Shown here piece after piece: positions 8,756 to 15,329 of a stretch of 64,000 nt of DNA; positions within the stretch are counted from its first letter, which is position 1, and the number at the start of each line of letters is the position of its first letter. The notes under the pieces were generated by a model that worked only from the letters and a program-made list of their open reading frames with translations, had not been told where the DNA came from and ran no database searches. Both the position numbers and the translations under genes were made by a program. The stretch lies in the NCBI RefSeq assembly GCF_014652575.1, contig NZ_BMZB01000002.1, forward strand, positions 1-64,000, in the 5' to 3' direction. The stretch comes from Asticcacaulis endophyticus. GTDB lineage: Bacteria; Pseudomonadota; Alphaproteobacteria; Caulobacterales; Caulobacteraceae.

Positions 8756-8961
8756 CAGGCGTGACCCCCTTGCTGAGTGTTGCCGCCGTTGAGCCAATCA
8801 CCTATCTTTTCGGCCAGGTCTTTCGACGCCGTGCGCTTGCCTGTAGCGACCATTTGGACATACTGACCAGAGACGCCAAGGCGTTCACCAGCCTGTTGGT
8901 AGGTGATGCCCTGCTCGAATATGAAGATCTCTAATTTGGAACGGATGCGATTCTGTTTCAT
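8755..8961 (-). CDS. Cro-like helix-turn-helix regulator (68 aa)
   Basis: First gene of the leftward early operon, divergent from the repressor at 9005. Residues about 14-50 form an HTH_XRE (EQGITYQQAGERLGVSGQYV) with a small C-terminal tail. In temperate phages this position belongs to Cro or Cox/Apl-type proteins that bind the same operators as the repressor and commit to lytic growth. A GTTGA-N5-TCAAC site (8985-8999) and an imperfect copy (8969-8983) lie just upstream. No clear ribosome-binding site precedes the ATG. Confidence 0.78.
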   Translation of the reverse strand: MKQNRIRSKLEIFIFEQGITYQQAGERLGVSGQYVQMVATGKRTASKDLAEKIGDWLNGGNTQQGGHA

Positions 8962-8984
8962 AGTGGTTGTTGATTGGGTGATTT

Positions 8985-8999
8985 GTTGATACAGTCAAC
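8985..8999. promoter_or_regulatory. Early operator 1, GTTGA-N5-TCAAC
   Basis: GTTGATACAGTCAAC, a perfect 5-bp-arm dyad in the 43-base gap between the divergent Cro-like and repressor genes. A second half site GTTGA at 8969-8973 lies 16 bases away in the same phase. Identical arms and spacing recur at 9640 and 9661. Confidence 0.75.
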
Positions 9000-9004
9000 C
9001 CAAT

Positions 9005-9622
9005 ATGTTTAATGGTGGGTTAATTTCTAAACGTAGCAATGTTTATTTCCTCCACGATGATGGCGGGATGCTTAAACCTGCGCCCAAAGATTCGACATTC
9101 GCCGCCGCTATGAAGTCCTTAAGGATGCGGTCAGGAAAAACCCTTTCCGAAATCGCCCCCGATGTCGGCGTCTCGGCGCAGGCTATGTCGCGTTGGGAAA
9201 ACGCCACGGCCTCGTTTCCGAGTGAGCGCGTCATTCCATTTCTTAAAGCTATCGGTGCAACTGAGGCCGATGTTGAAAAGGAAATCGCGCACCTCACTGA
9301 CCCGTCATCGATCCTTGCCCCTGCTAGGGAAGGGAAGTGGTGGCATGAGTTTCCGGACGATCTGGAGAAACATGTCGTCGGTGATGAGGTGATGTCGCCA
9401 TGGGTAGAGCCGGGCGAGTCAGTCTGGGTGCATCGTGATCGGCACCCCCGCCGTATGGAGGGGTGCCTCATCGAATTCAAAGATGGCACGACAAAAATCA
9501 GGCTCTATGAGCGCGGCAAGGATGGTTTTTATTTCTTCAAGCGGCTCGATACCGACATGTCCGAGCAAGTCCTGCACTCTGATGTTGCCGGTATTCATCG
9601 CATCGCGTTTCGTGGGCATTGA
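9005..9622 (+). CDS. Phage repressor, HTH_XRE plus S24-like C-terminal domain
   Basis: 205 aa from 9005; an ATG at 9068 is an alternative start. Residues about 35-90 form an HTH_XRE (SGKTLSEIAPDVGVSAQAMS). The C-terminal half has the LexA/CI (S24) pattern VVGDEVMSPWVEPGE and the catalytic-Lys region TTKIRLYER. The nucleophile Ser normally found in GD-S-M-P is not at its place (GDEVMSP), so self-cleavage may be lost. Divergent orientation to the Cro-like gene and operators on both sides mark it as the lysogeny repressor. If cleavage is lost, induction would need another route, such as an antirepressor. Confidence 0.85.
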   Translation: MFNGGLISKRSNVYFLHDDGGMLKPAPKDSTFAAAMKSLRMRSGKTLSEIAPDVGVSAQAMSRWENATASFPSERVIPFLKAIGATEADVEKEIAHLTDPSSILAPAREGKWWHEFPDDLEKHVVGDEVMSPWVEPGESVWVHRDRHPRRMEGCLIEFKDGTTKIRLYERGKDGFYFFKRLDTDMSEQVLHSDVAGIHRIAFRGH

Positions 9623-9639
9623 TAAATCACCCATTTGTG

Positions 9640-9654
9640 GTTGACAATATCAAC
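9640..9654. promoter_or_regulatory. Early operator 2, GTTGA-N5-TCAAC
   Basis: GTTGACAATATCAAC, 18 bases after the repressor stop and about 55 bases before the next gene. Arms and spacing are identical to operators 1 and 3. It overlaps a TTGACA-type -35 box reading right (TTGACA at 9641), so bound repressor would block transcription of the 9708 operon. Confidence 0.75.
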
Positions 9655-9660
9655 AATATG

Positions 9661-9675
9661 GTTGATCTAATCAAC
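9661..9675. promoter_or_regulatory. Early operator 3, GTTGA-N5-TCAAC
   Basis: GTTGATCTAATCAAC. Including one flanking base on each side it is a 17-bp dyad (GGTTGAT-CTA-ATCAACC). It lies 21 bases from operator 2, two helical turns, which favours cooperative binding. A pair of CTATAG hexamers (9676 and 9691) follows just before the ribosome-binding site of the next gene. Confidence 0.75.
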
Positions 9676-9707
9676 CTATAGCAAATCACGCTATAGGAGA
9701 TTGAAGA

Positions 9708-10112
9708 ATGACCACACCTAAAACAAAGGCTCCGGCACGGGTTGATCTGGCTGTCGGGGCGAACGTCCGCCGTCTGCGAAAGGCGCGCGGCTGGTCGCAG
9801 GAAAAGCTGGCGGATGCCATCGAGCTGACCTTTCAGCAGGTTCAAAAATATGAGCGGGGCTCTAATCGCATCAGCGCGTCAAAGCTGTTTGATATCGCCC
9901 TCGCTCTGGAATGTTCACTTGAAGACCTGTTCCCGCCGCGTGATTGGCAGGTACGCCTTACAGAAGGTGGCACATGGGTCGAAGAGGCGAATACGCTGTC
10001 GGCCAATCACCCCCATCTGTTTGAGGCCCTATGCAGACTTAAGCCGGGGCAGGTGGAAATTCTGCTGGCGACCGCCCGCAATTTCGTGACGCCGCTGCAG
10101 GTCGCGGTCTAA
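9708..10112 (+). CDS. XRE-family transcriptional regulator (134 aa)
   Basis: A typical alphaproteobacterial HTH_XRE protein: residues about 17-72 contain VRRLRKARGWSQEKLADAI and QQVQKYERGSNRISASKL. The C-terminal part (LFEALCRLKPGQVEILLATA) resembles the small tail of CtrA/SciP-era regulators often annotated only as HTH proteins. A strong ribosome-binding site (AGGAG) precedes the ATG. It heads the rightward operon under operators 2 and 3. Its TAA overlaps the next ATG (TAATG). It may be an antirepressor or middle-gene regulator; the exact role is unknown. Confidence 0.82.
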   Translation: MTTPKTKAPARVDLAVGANVRRLRKARGWSQEKLADAIELTFQQVQKYERGSNRISASKLFDIALALECSLEDLFPPRDWQVRLTEGGTWVEEANTLSANHPHLFEALCRLKPGQVEILLATARNFVTPLQVAV

Positions 10113-10342
10113 TGTGCGGTTGCATCGAGCATATTAATACCGAATTGGCACCGGATCACTGCCTTAACACCAGCATGTCTTTTAAGACCAAGGACGAACG
10201 CCCGATCATCAACCTGATCCGGCGTGATCGTTGGGTGACAGAATCCCGCCGGGGTAAGCGGTCATATTTCGTCTGTAATTTTTGTCCGTTCTGCGGGGAG
10301 AAATATCCAGAGACTGCGCAAGCGGTCGAGGTGGCGGCATGA
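10112..10342 (+). CDS. Small cysteine-rich zinc-ribbon protein (76 aa)
   Basis: It carries MCGC at the start and CNFCPFCGEKYP near the C-terminus, a clear one-site zinc ribbon. Small phage proteins of this kind are common next to HTH regulators in alphaproteobacterial phages. It is coupled to the upstream regulator by a TAATG overlap and to the next gene by ATGA. Function is unknown. Confidence 0.7.
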   Translation: MCGCIEHINTELAPDHCLNTSMSFKTKDERPIINLIRRDRWVTESRRGKRSYFVCNFCPFCGEKYPETAQAVEVAA

Positions 10343-10473
10343 GCAAGGAGGATGCGGCCTATTGGGTATTTATAAGCGCGGCGCTCGTCATTATCTGCAT
10401 CACTGGCTGGTTGGTGCATAAATACTTCCCGGCAGACGACAATGATGACGACGACGAAAACCGTCTGCTTTGA
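10339..10473 (+). CDS. Mini membrane protein with acidic tail (44 aa)
   Basis: The start MSKEDAAYW at 10339 overlaps the previous stop (ATGA). One membrane helix (about residues 8-27) is followed by HKYFPADDNDDDDENRLL. The tail Asp-rich/Arg/two hydrophobics recurs in the 39-aa gene at 10985 (DDDDDDRFF). Shared design (one helix, short basic or aromatic linker, acidic tail ending R-x-hydrophobic-hydrophobic or R-F-F) suggests two paralogous or convergent membrane-tethered peptides. No function is recognised. Confidence 0.6.
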   Translation: MSKEDAAYWVFISAALVIICITGWLVHKYFPADDNDDDDENRLL

Positions 10474-10480
10474 CCGCCCG

Positions 10481-10510
10481 CCCGTGCAAATCTGCACGGG
10501 TTATCCCCTT
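10481..10510 (+). terminator. Hairpin after the 9708-10473 operon
   Basis: CCCGTGCA-aatc-TGCACGGG (10481-10500) is a perfect 8-bp stem starting eight bases after the stop codon. The following bases (TTATCCCCTT) are only partly T-rich, so it is a weak intrinsic terminator or an RNA-end stabiliser. Confidence 0.5.
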
Positions 10511-10641
10511 ACCGCGTAACGGTGCTATTTTAGGGGTTTGCATTAATTTAACCACGATCAACCTATTAGGGAATTAGGCAAAGGGTAATCCCGTGATTGG
10601 GGAACTCGGTGAAAAGCGGCGTGATGGAGACAGGTGCCAAT

Positions 10642-10839
10642 ATGAACGAAGTCAACAAAAACGAAATCAGGGAAGCGGCTATTTCCATGCAAAGGGTTTT
10701 GCGTCACATGGGCGTCAGCCTCGATGATCTGGCCAATGGCGCGCCGGAACCGATCAGTTCCCATTTGGTCACGCTGGCGGCAGCGTGTGAAGTCCTGAGC
10801 GATAAGGCCGTTTTTATCGGGCAGACGGTAGGGGATTAG
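10642..10839 (+). CDS. Hypothetical phage protein (65 aa)
   Basis: MNEVNKNEIREA at 10642 is taken as the start, with AGGTG upstream; ATGs at 10624 and 10597 are alternatives. It is predicted helical throughout (AAISMQRVLRHMGVSLDDL). There is no recognised family. A GTTGA-like half site (TCAAC in 10548-10562) lies upstream of its likely promoter. Confidence 0.5.
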   Translation: MNEVNKNEIREAAISMQRVLRHMGVSLDDLANGAPEPISSHLVTLAAACEVLSDKAVFIGQTVGD

Positions 10840-10956
10840 GCCATATCAGCAAAGGCCCAGATGATCACGGAAATTACGGTGGCAGACGCCCTCGCGCCTT
10901 TGACATAGTAACATATTAACGCAAAGGCCTTGCGCCCTGGCATGAAAAATGCAACT

Positions 10957-10984
10957 CCCGCCTGTGTAACTGCAGGCGGGTTTT
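10957..10984 (+). terminator. Hairpin with T4 tail touching the next ATG
   Basis: CCCGCCTG (10957-10964) pairs with CAGGCGGG (10973-10980), followed by TTTT. It can end transcription of the 10642 gene. The ATG of the 39-aa gene follows the TTTT at once, so the same hairpin would also bury the GGCGGG that could serve as its ribosome-binding site. Confidence 0.65.
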
Positions 10985-11104
10985 ATGATCGACTTGATAA
11001 TTAAATGTTTGATTTTATTGGCGTGGGTAGCGTTCGGGATTTGGATTTACAGATTACCGCCAGTTAAACCAAAAGACGATGATGACGATGACCGTTTCTT
11101 TTGA
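10985..11104 (+). CDS. Mini membrane protein with acidic tail (39 aa)
   Basis: MIDLIIKCLILLAWVAFGIW gives one membrane helix, followed by a short linker and KPKDDDDDDRFF. The ending parallels the 44-aa protein at 10339-10473. It starts directly after a terminator-like hairpin, so its expression may depend on read-through or on the hairpin opening. Support rests on the shared tail design; it could be a chance frame. Confidence 0.45.
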   Translation: MIDLIIKCLILLAWVAFGIWIYRLPPVKPKDDDDDDRFF

Positions 11105-11112
11105 GGGCGCAC

Positions 11113-11364
11113 CTAAGTTTTGATTGGCTTTACGAAAACATCGATCTGGTGAAATGGCGCGGATTGCGACCCCATAAACTCGAAAACGAGGGTGTGCCTG
11201 ATCCGCGTCACGATTAAACCCTGCGGTTCGCTATTGCCGGTGGCGACGATAAATATCTCATCGCCGGTCTTCGGCACATGGGACAGCGTTAGGCCTTCGA
11301 GGTTGCCGACGAAGGTTTCATCGCTATCCCAGATCAGAGAAATTTTAGCCGGCTCATCGCTCAA
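11113..11364 (-). CDS. Hypothetical phage protein (83 aa, TTG start)
   Basis: The only in-frame start consistent with the length is TTG at 11364, which overlaps the TGA of the upstream SSB-tailed gene (TTTTGA). The sequence looks beta-rich (GDEIFIVATGNSEPQGLIV). No domain is recognised. It is the last gene of the leftward polymerase operon. Confidence 0.55.
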   Translation of the reverse strand: MSDEPAKISLIWDSDETFVGNLEGLTLSHVPKTGDEIFIVATGNSEPQGLIVTRIRHTLVFEFMGSQSAPFHQIDVFVKPIKT

Positions 11365-11570
11365 AAGGGGATATCCTCATCATCAAAGGCGAACCTTTCA
11401 TTGGGGGTGTCTTCAAGATCGAGGTCGGCTTGCATGATCCGGAAGGCGTCAGGATCGCCATTCCCCAATAGAATCATGACGCGGGCAAGGTCGAGACCGG
11501 CGGGGCCACCGTTCTGGGCGCTTTCAACAAAGCGTTTAATCATCGTTGTTTGTCTTGGTGATAGGCTCAT
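11361..11570 (-). CDS. Small protein ending in an SSB-like tail (69 aa)
   Basis: A short helical N-terminus (SPRQTTMIKRFVESAQNGGP) is followed by an acidic linker and the tip FDDEDIPF, the consensus C-terminal peptide of bacterial SSB. The N-terminal 50 residues are too short for an OB fold. A ribosome-binding site GGATG lies before the ATG. It lies in the operon of the Y-family polymerase, so it may compete with or replace host SSB in docking polymerase, RecO or exonuclease partners. That is inference from the tail. Confidence 0.65.
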   Translation of the reverse strand: MSLSPRQTTMIKRFVESAQNGGPAGLDLARVMILLGNGDPDAFRIMQADLDLEDTPNERFAFDDEDIPF

Positions 11571-11610
11571 GGTTTCATCCTCTCATGAAATTGGTAATTG
11601 GCAATCAGGC

Positions 11611-11862
11611 TTAGGGCATACCGGCCACGAAACCCTCTTCGAGTTTGTCGTGCATGACGCATATCCTGACCGGGCCGTCACACTTACGGTCGAAGCACCG
11701 GAGATCACGCTGCACCTGGTCGATATAGAACCCGCCTAATCGGCCAAGCTTGACCAGATCGCCCGCCCATTCGTAACGGTGCTTGCCGCACATGCGGCAT
11801 GAGACTTCAAATTCTGTGTCCGGATCGAGGTCGCGGAGCATGGTTTCTGTGCGCCAAGACAT
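11611..11862 (-). CDS. Hypothetical zinc-finger protein (83 aa)
   Basis: CRMC near residue 22 and CFDRKC near residue 56 give a CX2C ... CX4C site. The C-terminus is short and acidic (HDKLEEGFVAGMP). Its start overlaps the polymerase stop by one base. It is probably co-translated with the Y-family polymerase and may assist it, but no family is recognised. Confidence 0.65.
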   Translation of the reverse strand: MSWRTETMLRDLDPDTEFEVSCRMCGKHRYEWAGDLVKLGRLGGFYIDQVQRDLRCFDRKCDGPVRICVMHDKLEEGFVAGMP

Positions 11863-13118
11863 CAGTTAAAATCCTCCCTTCTGGGAATACGCGTGTAGGA
11901 AATTTTAGCCCCGGCATGATCGCCGGGCGGCGGCACCCATAGGCCGGGTGTGACTACGGTCGCGCCATATTTACGGGTCAGGTGATCGAGCGCATCCGAC
12001 AGGCCCTCTAACTCACGGCGCTTGGCGTCATCGTCTTCGATCATATCCAGTTGCCGGACATCGATCGGTTTCAATTCGCTCAGGTTCACATCGACGCGGA
12101 AGACCGAAAGTCGCGGATCGACCTCTTGTCGCGCAACGCGCCACAGGTCTTCGACGCGTTCAAGAATGCCGACATAATCCGCATAACCCGCCATGTTGAT
12201 CGACTTCGACCAGCCGCAGTCGCCATATGAGGATATGCAGTACATGCCCAAGGTCAGGCGGTTGGCGCGCCAGTTATCCCGGCGCATCCGCCGAATGGCC
12301 TTGATCAGCAACATGCGCGAAATCGGTCTGGCCTGTTCAAGGGTGCGATGGCTGGGTGGCAATATCCGGCTATGGCCGTACATGCCGCGCTTGGTCGGTT
12401 CGGCCTGAATGTCGTAGCCGTGCAGGGCATGCCACATTCTAATGCCACTGACCCCGCCCCATATGCCCCGTAGCTGATTGGGCGTCAGGTTCATCAGGGC
12501 TTCCATATCCCAGATGCGGGCAGCAAATAGCCGCTTTTTGATACCGGCGGCGATGCCCGGCACATCATCCAGCCGCTTATTGATCAGGATGTTGAACGTA
12601 TCTTCAGGCGCCCACACCAGATTGCCGGTCGGCTTTGAGTCCTTGCAGGCCATCTTGGCCAGCAAACGGTTTGCACCATAGCCGATTGAGCATTCAATCC
12701 ACGGCCCGACCACCTTATAGAGCCTGCGTTTGATTTCCTTGCCCACGGCCAAGGGGTTAAATTGCTGGGAGGGATCGAGCCTGCAGGTCATTTCATCAAT
12801 CGATTTTACCGCATCGACCGGCACAACCATGTTGATCTCAGATATCATTTCATTGTGGGCGCGCCGGTAAAGGTCTGGGTCTTGGGGCCATAAGACTATG
12901 TCGGGGCATTTCTTATAGACCTCATTAATTGGCATGACGTTTTTAACGCCCATCGCCTTGGCTTCCCGCGAACAGGCTATGACGCACGACGATCCCGTTT
13001 TCATAGGGATGACGCCGACCGGCTTGCCTCTTAGATGTGGGTGGCGGAACTGCTCACACGACGCAAAGAAACCGTCGAAATCGAGATAAAGCCGTTCTGG
13101 CCGGATAGGTTTGCGCAT
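11862..13118 (-). CDS. Y-family DNA polymerase (DinB/UmuC type)
   Basis: 418 aa from MRKPIRPERL at 13118. The catalytic motif YLDFDGFFASCEQ (Asp13, Asp15) and the second metal-site motif SIDEM (Asp108, Glu109) are intact. ECSIGYGANRLLAKMA matches the finger/thumb region, and the C-terminal little-finger half is present. No beta-clamp-binding motif stands out at the C-terminus. It copies damaged DNA. A perfect SOS box lies 37 bases upstream (13155-13169), so expression should follow host LexA. The neighbour SRAP gene handles abasic sites, giving a compact damage-tolerance cassette on the prophage. Confidence 0.9.
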   Translation of the reverse strand: MRKPIRPERLYLDFDGFFASCEQFRHPHLRGKPVGVIPMKTGSSCVIACSREAKAMGVKNVMPINEVYKKCPDIVLWPQDPDLYRRAHNEMISEINMVVPVDAVKSIDEMTCRLDPSQQFNPLAVGKEIKRRLYKVVGPWIECSIGYGANRLLAKMACKDSKPTGNLVWAPEDTFNILINKRLDDVPGIAAGIKKRLFAARIWDMEALMNLTPNQLRGIWGGVSGIRMWHALHGYDIQAEPTKRGMYGHSRILPPSHRTLEQARPISRMLLIKAIRRMRRDNWRANRLTLGMYCISSYGDCGWSKSINMAGYADYVGILERVEDLWRVARQEVDPRLSVFRVDVNLSELKPIDVRQLDMIEDDDAKRRELEGLSDALDHLTRKYGATVVTPGLWVPPPGDHAGAKISYTRIPRREDFN

Positions 13119-13154
13119 GAGAAACACCAAAGGGCAGATGACCAATTGCCCGTT

Positions 13155-13169
13155 GTTCTATCTTTGTTC
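13155..13169. promoter_or_regulatory. Alphaproteobacterial SOS box (LexA site) GTTC-N7-GTTC
   Basis: GTTCTATCTTTGTTC is an exact match to the LexA consensus known in Caulobacter and Rhizobiales (direct repeat GTTC with seven bases between). It sits in the 88-base gap between the polymerase start (13118) and the SRAP stop (13207). Confidence 0.8.
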
Positions 13170-13206
13170 TCAGTTTTAAAAAGAGTCAAGCCGTGCGCCG
13201 GTTACC

Positions 13207-13842
13207 TCAAAGCGGGGAGGGGTTAAACCTAAAAGTCCCTGATGGCGCGGACAAATTTACACTTTCGACCGGCTTCAAATCCAGCCAATCGCGCCATTCA
13301 TCTGGCAATAAAGTGATCGGTTCGCGCGTGTGATATGGGGATAAGTCGTCACCAGCGGCGCGGGTGAGCATGGTAAAGCTGATGATCGGTTCGGCCTGAT
13401 CGGTCGGTTTGGCGATATCCCAGATACCGGCAAAGGCCATCATGTGGTTGTCGGCGCGGTGGATTTCCTGACGCTGTTTCTTTTTCGGATCAGTCGGATG
13501 CGGCCCCCACCATTCCCAGAAATAATCAACGGGGATGAGGCAGTGACGTTTCGCAAACGCCCCTCTGAATGACGCGGCGGTCGAGGCCGTTTCGACCTTG
13601 GCGTTAAAGGTGGATAGCTTGAAATCGGCCAGAGGTTTATCCCACCAGTTGGGCACAAGGCTCCACCGGCCATCGACAATCTTGGTCATGCCATCCTTGC
13701 CGACCGCGATAAACGGGTAATGGTTTGTCGGGCGAATTTCGACCTTATCCAGCAGGGCAGGATTCGGGCCGTCCGCAATGGCCAATATGTCCTGCAGTTC
13801 CTGCCAGCTAATAGGGTTCTTTGGGGCAAAGCGTCCGCACAT
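13207..13842 (-). CDS. yedK: SRAP (YedK/HMCES-type) abasic-site protein
   Basis: 211 aa from MCGRF at 13842; Cys2, exposed after Met removal, is the residue that forms the thiazolidine link to abasic sites in single-stranded DNA. Further family features are PNWW, STFNAKVET, FAKRHCLIPVDYFWEWW and PYHTREPITLL (the conserved His). Longer upstream in-frame starts would bury Cys2 and are rejected. It lies upstream of the Y-family polymerase on the same strand. SRAP genes are common in phages and near SOS polymerases. Confidence 0.9.
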   Translation of the reverse strand: MCGRFAPKNPISWQELQDILAIADGPNPALLDKVEIRPTNHYPFIAVGKDGMTKIVDGRWSLVPNWWDKPLADFKLSTFNAKVETASTAASFRGAFAKRHCLIPVDYFWEWWGPHPTDPKKKQRQEIHRADNHMMAFAGIWDIAKPTDQAEPIISFTMLTRAAGDDLSPYHTREPITLLPDEWRDWLDLKPVESVNLSAPSGTFRFNPSPL

Positions 13843-13846
13843 AGTC

Positions 13847-14248
13847 TTAAATTCGCACAGTGATGTCGGTGCATATGTTGCTGGTGAAGCCCTTCGACAA
13901 ATGCGGCGGGTTGATGGATTCGAGTTCTGCAACAATTTCGTCGAAGTCTTCGTCAGGCACAACTTCCTCGCCACGGCAAAATGCGTATTCGCCTTTTACC
14001 CCGCGCCGGATCATGTCCAGCTTCTTAAGACGTTCAAATGTCCAAGGATGGAGGCCGATGCGAAGCGCCTGAAATACATAGCGCCAATGACCTGGTACCG
14101 TCGTGCCGGGTTGTTCCCACTTTTCGATGCCTTGGCGCGATAGGCCTGTCGCCTTCGCCAGATCGGCCTGTGTCCAGCCCATGTATTTGCGAAAGGCTTT
14201 GACCTCGTGCAGGTCGAGGGGTGGCGGGTTGGTGAAATTTAATGACAT
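13847..14248 (-). CDS. XRE-family regulator (133 aa)
   Basis: An HTH_XRE around residues 15-45 (FRKYMGWTQADLAKATGLSR) is followed by an unusual C-terminal part without clear family. It is followed after four bases by the SRAP gene, so it heads the repair operon. Its upstream region (14311-14422) carries two nested dyads that are plausible autoregulatory operators. Confidence 0.78.
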   Translation of the reverse strand: MSLNFTNPPPLDLHEVKAFRKYMGWTQADLAKATGLSRQGIEKWEQPGTTVPGHWRYVFQALRIGLHPWTFERLKKLDMIRRGVKGEYAFCRGEEVVPDEDFDEIVAELESINPPHLSKGFTSNICTDITVRI

Positions 14249-14310
14249 GGTAGGCCCTTTGTGATACCTCTAAGGGAAGGATCGAGGAGCGTTTCCGCCC
14301 CCCAATCCCC

Positions 14311-14422
14311 CCGCTTAGAGTTTTAGTCTCACATTGCTGATCATCAGTTTGGCGACTACAATCAGCTTTGTGAGGCTAAACTTAGCGGAGAGGGTGAAAC
14401 TAAGTTTCATCTTTGGTCTCCG
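14311..14422. promoter_or_regulatory. Nested inverted repeats upstream of the XRE regulator
   Basis: Arms CCGCTTAGAGTTTTAGTCTC (14311-14330) and TGTGAGGCTAAACTTAGCGG (14369-14388) pair with few mismatches. Next come TGAAAC-TAA-GTTTCA (14395-14409) and outer arms CGGAGA/TCTCCG (14386-14391/14417-14422). The CTTAG/CTAAG core recurs four times. This 237-base gap (14249-14485) holds no gene; it is best read as the promoter-operator of the 14248 gene. Confidence 0.55.
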
Positions 14423-14485
14423 TAAGTATCAGGCAACAGCGCCTGACCAGAAGACATTATCCCTACTAAGTAAGGATTGCAAGGC

Positions 14486-15325
14486 TTAATTGCTTTCCTT
14501 TTTGGAAGCTAAATCGGCAGCGAGCTTGGCCTGCTTTCGTGCGTTCTTTTTATCTAAAATGCTCTTCATGGATTCACTGAAAATGCGTTGGCTCCCTTTG
14601 GATGACTGTATCTGCGAGGCGAGGAATGTTAGAACAGATCGAAGGCTTGCCGCATCCTCAAGACATTCTTCATCGGTCTGAGCATGCAGTCCCTCACTGA
14701 AAATTGAATGAAGTATCCCAAGTGGATTGATACCTTCGGTTTTCAGAACAGGCGGCAGTAAATCCATAACGAGTTCGATTTTCTCGGAGGTTTGTTGAGT
14801 TTTCTTGACCTCGATTAATGCCTCATCAAATTTCTTTAAGTGATCAGGTTCAATTAAATCGTGTATATCGTCTATCAGCTGATCGATTAACTCTTCAACT
14901 ATACGTCGATAATACGAGAACGCTGCAATGCCGTATCCTTGGGACTCGCACAACAACCCCTTAGATAAATAATCTCTATGCTCTCCGAGCATATTTTCAA
15001 TGTTAGCATCAGATGACATTCGCCAAGGAGGATGTTGTCCAACTTTCATGACGAATTCGCTTTTTGGGGATGTGTAAATATAGAACCGGTAAGTCGTATT
15101 CTGGCAATGTGTGCATCTATAATCAATTGCTCTGTAACTGTTCGACAGATCAATGTTTCCATGTACAGTAGATGTAAAAGAAAATGTCCTCGTGTTGTTG
15201 CATGAGTCTTTCTTGCAGAATAAGGAAAGCTTAGCAGTAGCGTAGTCGGTCATCACGTTTGGTGTATCATCCTTAAATTTTCGATATAAAGGATATTGTT
15301 CTAAAAATTTTGCAGCCGCCGACAT
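14486..15325 (-). CDS. Accessory (moron) protein, zinc ribbon plus DUF4145-like helical domain
   Basis: 279 aa, visibly more AT-rich than its neighbours. Cys37/Cys42 and Cys71/Cys74 make a zinc ribbon. The following part (LCESQGYGIAAFSYYRRIVE) resembles DUF4145, a domain seen with restriction and defence proteins. The C-terminus is Lys/Ala rich. It stands between tail gene D and the regulatory block, a place where P2-like phages carry lysogenic-conversion genes. It has its own promoter region bounded by a dyad (15330-15372) with TTGTGAGGA as ribosome-binding site. A role against competing phages is a guess from position and composition. Confidence 0.75.
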   Translation of the reverse strand: MSAAAKFLEQYPLYRKFKDDTPNVMTDYATAKLSLFCKKDSCNNTRTFSFTSTVHGNIDLSNSYRAIDYRCTHCQNTTYRFYIYTSPKSEFVMKVGQHPPWRMSSDANIENMLGEHRDYLSKGLLCESQGYGIAAFSYYRRIVEELIDQLIDDIHDLIEPDHLKKFDEALIEVKKTQQTSEKIELVMDLLPPVLKTEGINPLGILHSIFSEGLHAQTDEECLEDAASLRSVLTFLASQIQSSKGSQRIFSESMKSILDKKNARKQAKLAADLASKKESN

Positions 15326-15329
15326 TTTT

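Noticed and set aside
13207-13974. A longer SRAP start 44 codons upstream
   Set aside because: It would bury the catalytic Cys2 and overlap the XRE gene; MCGRF at 13842 is the family start.
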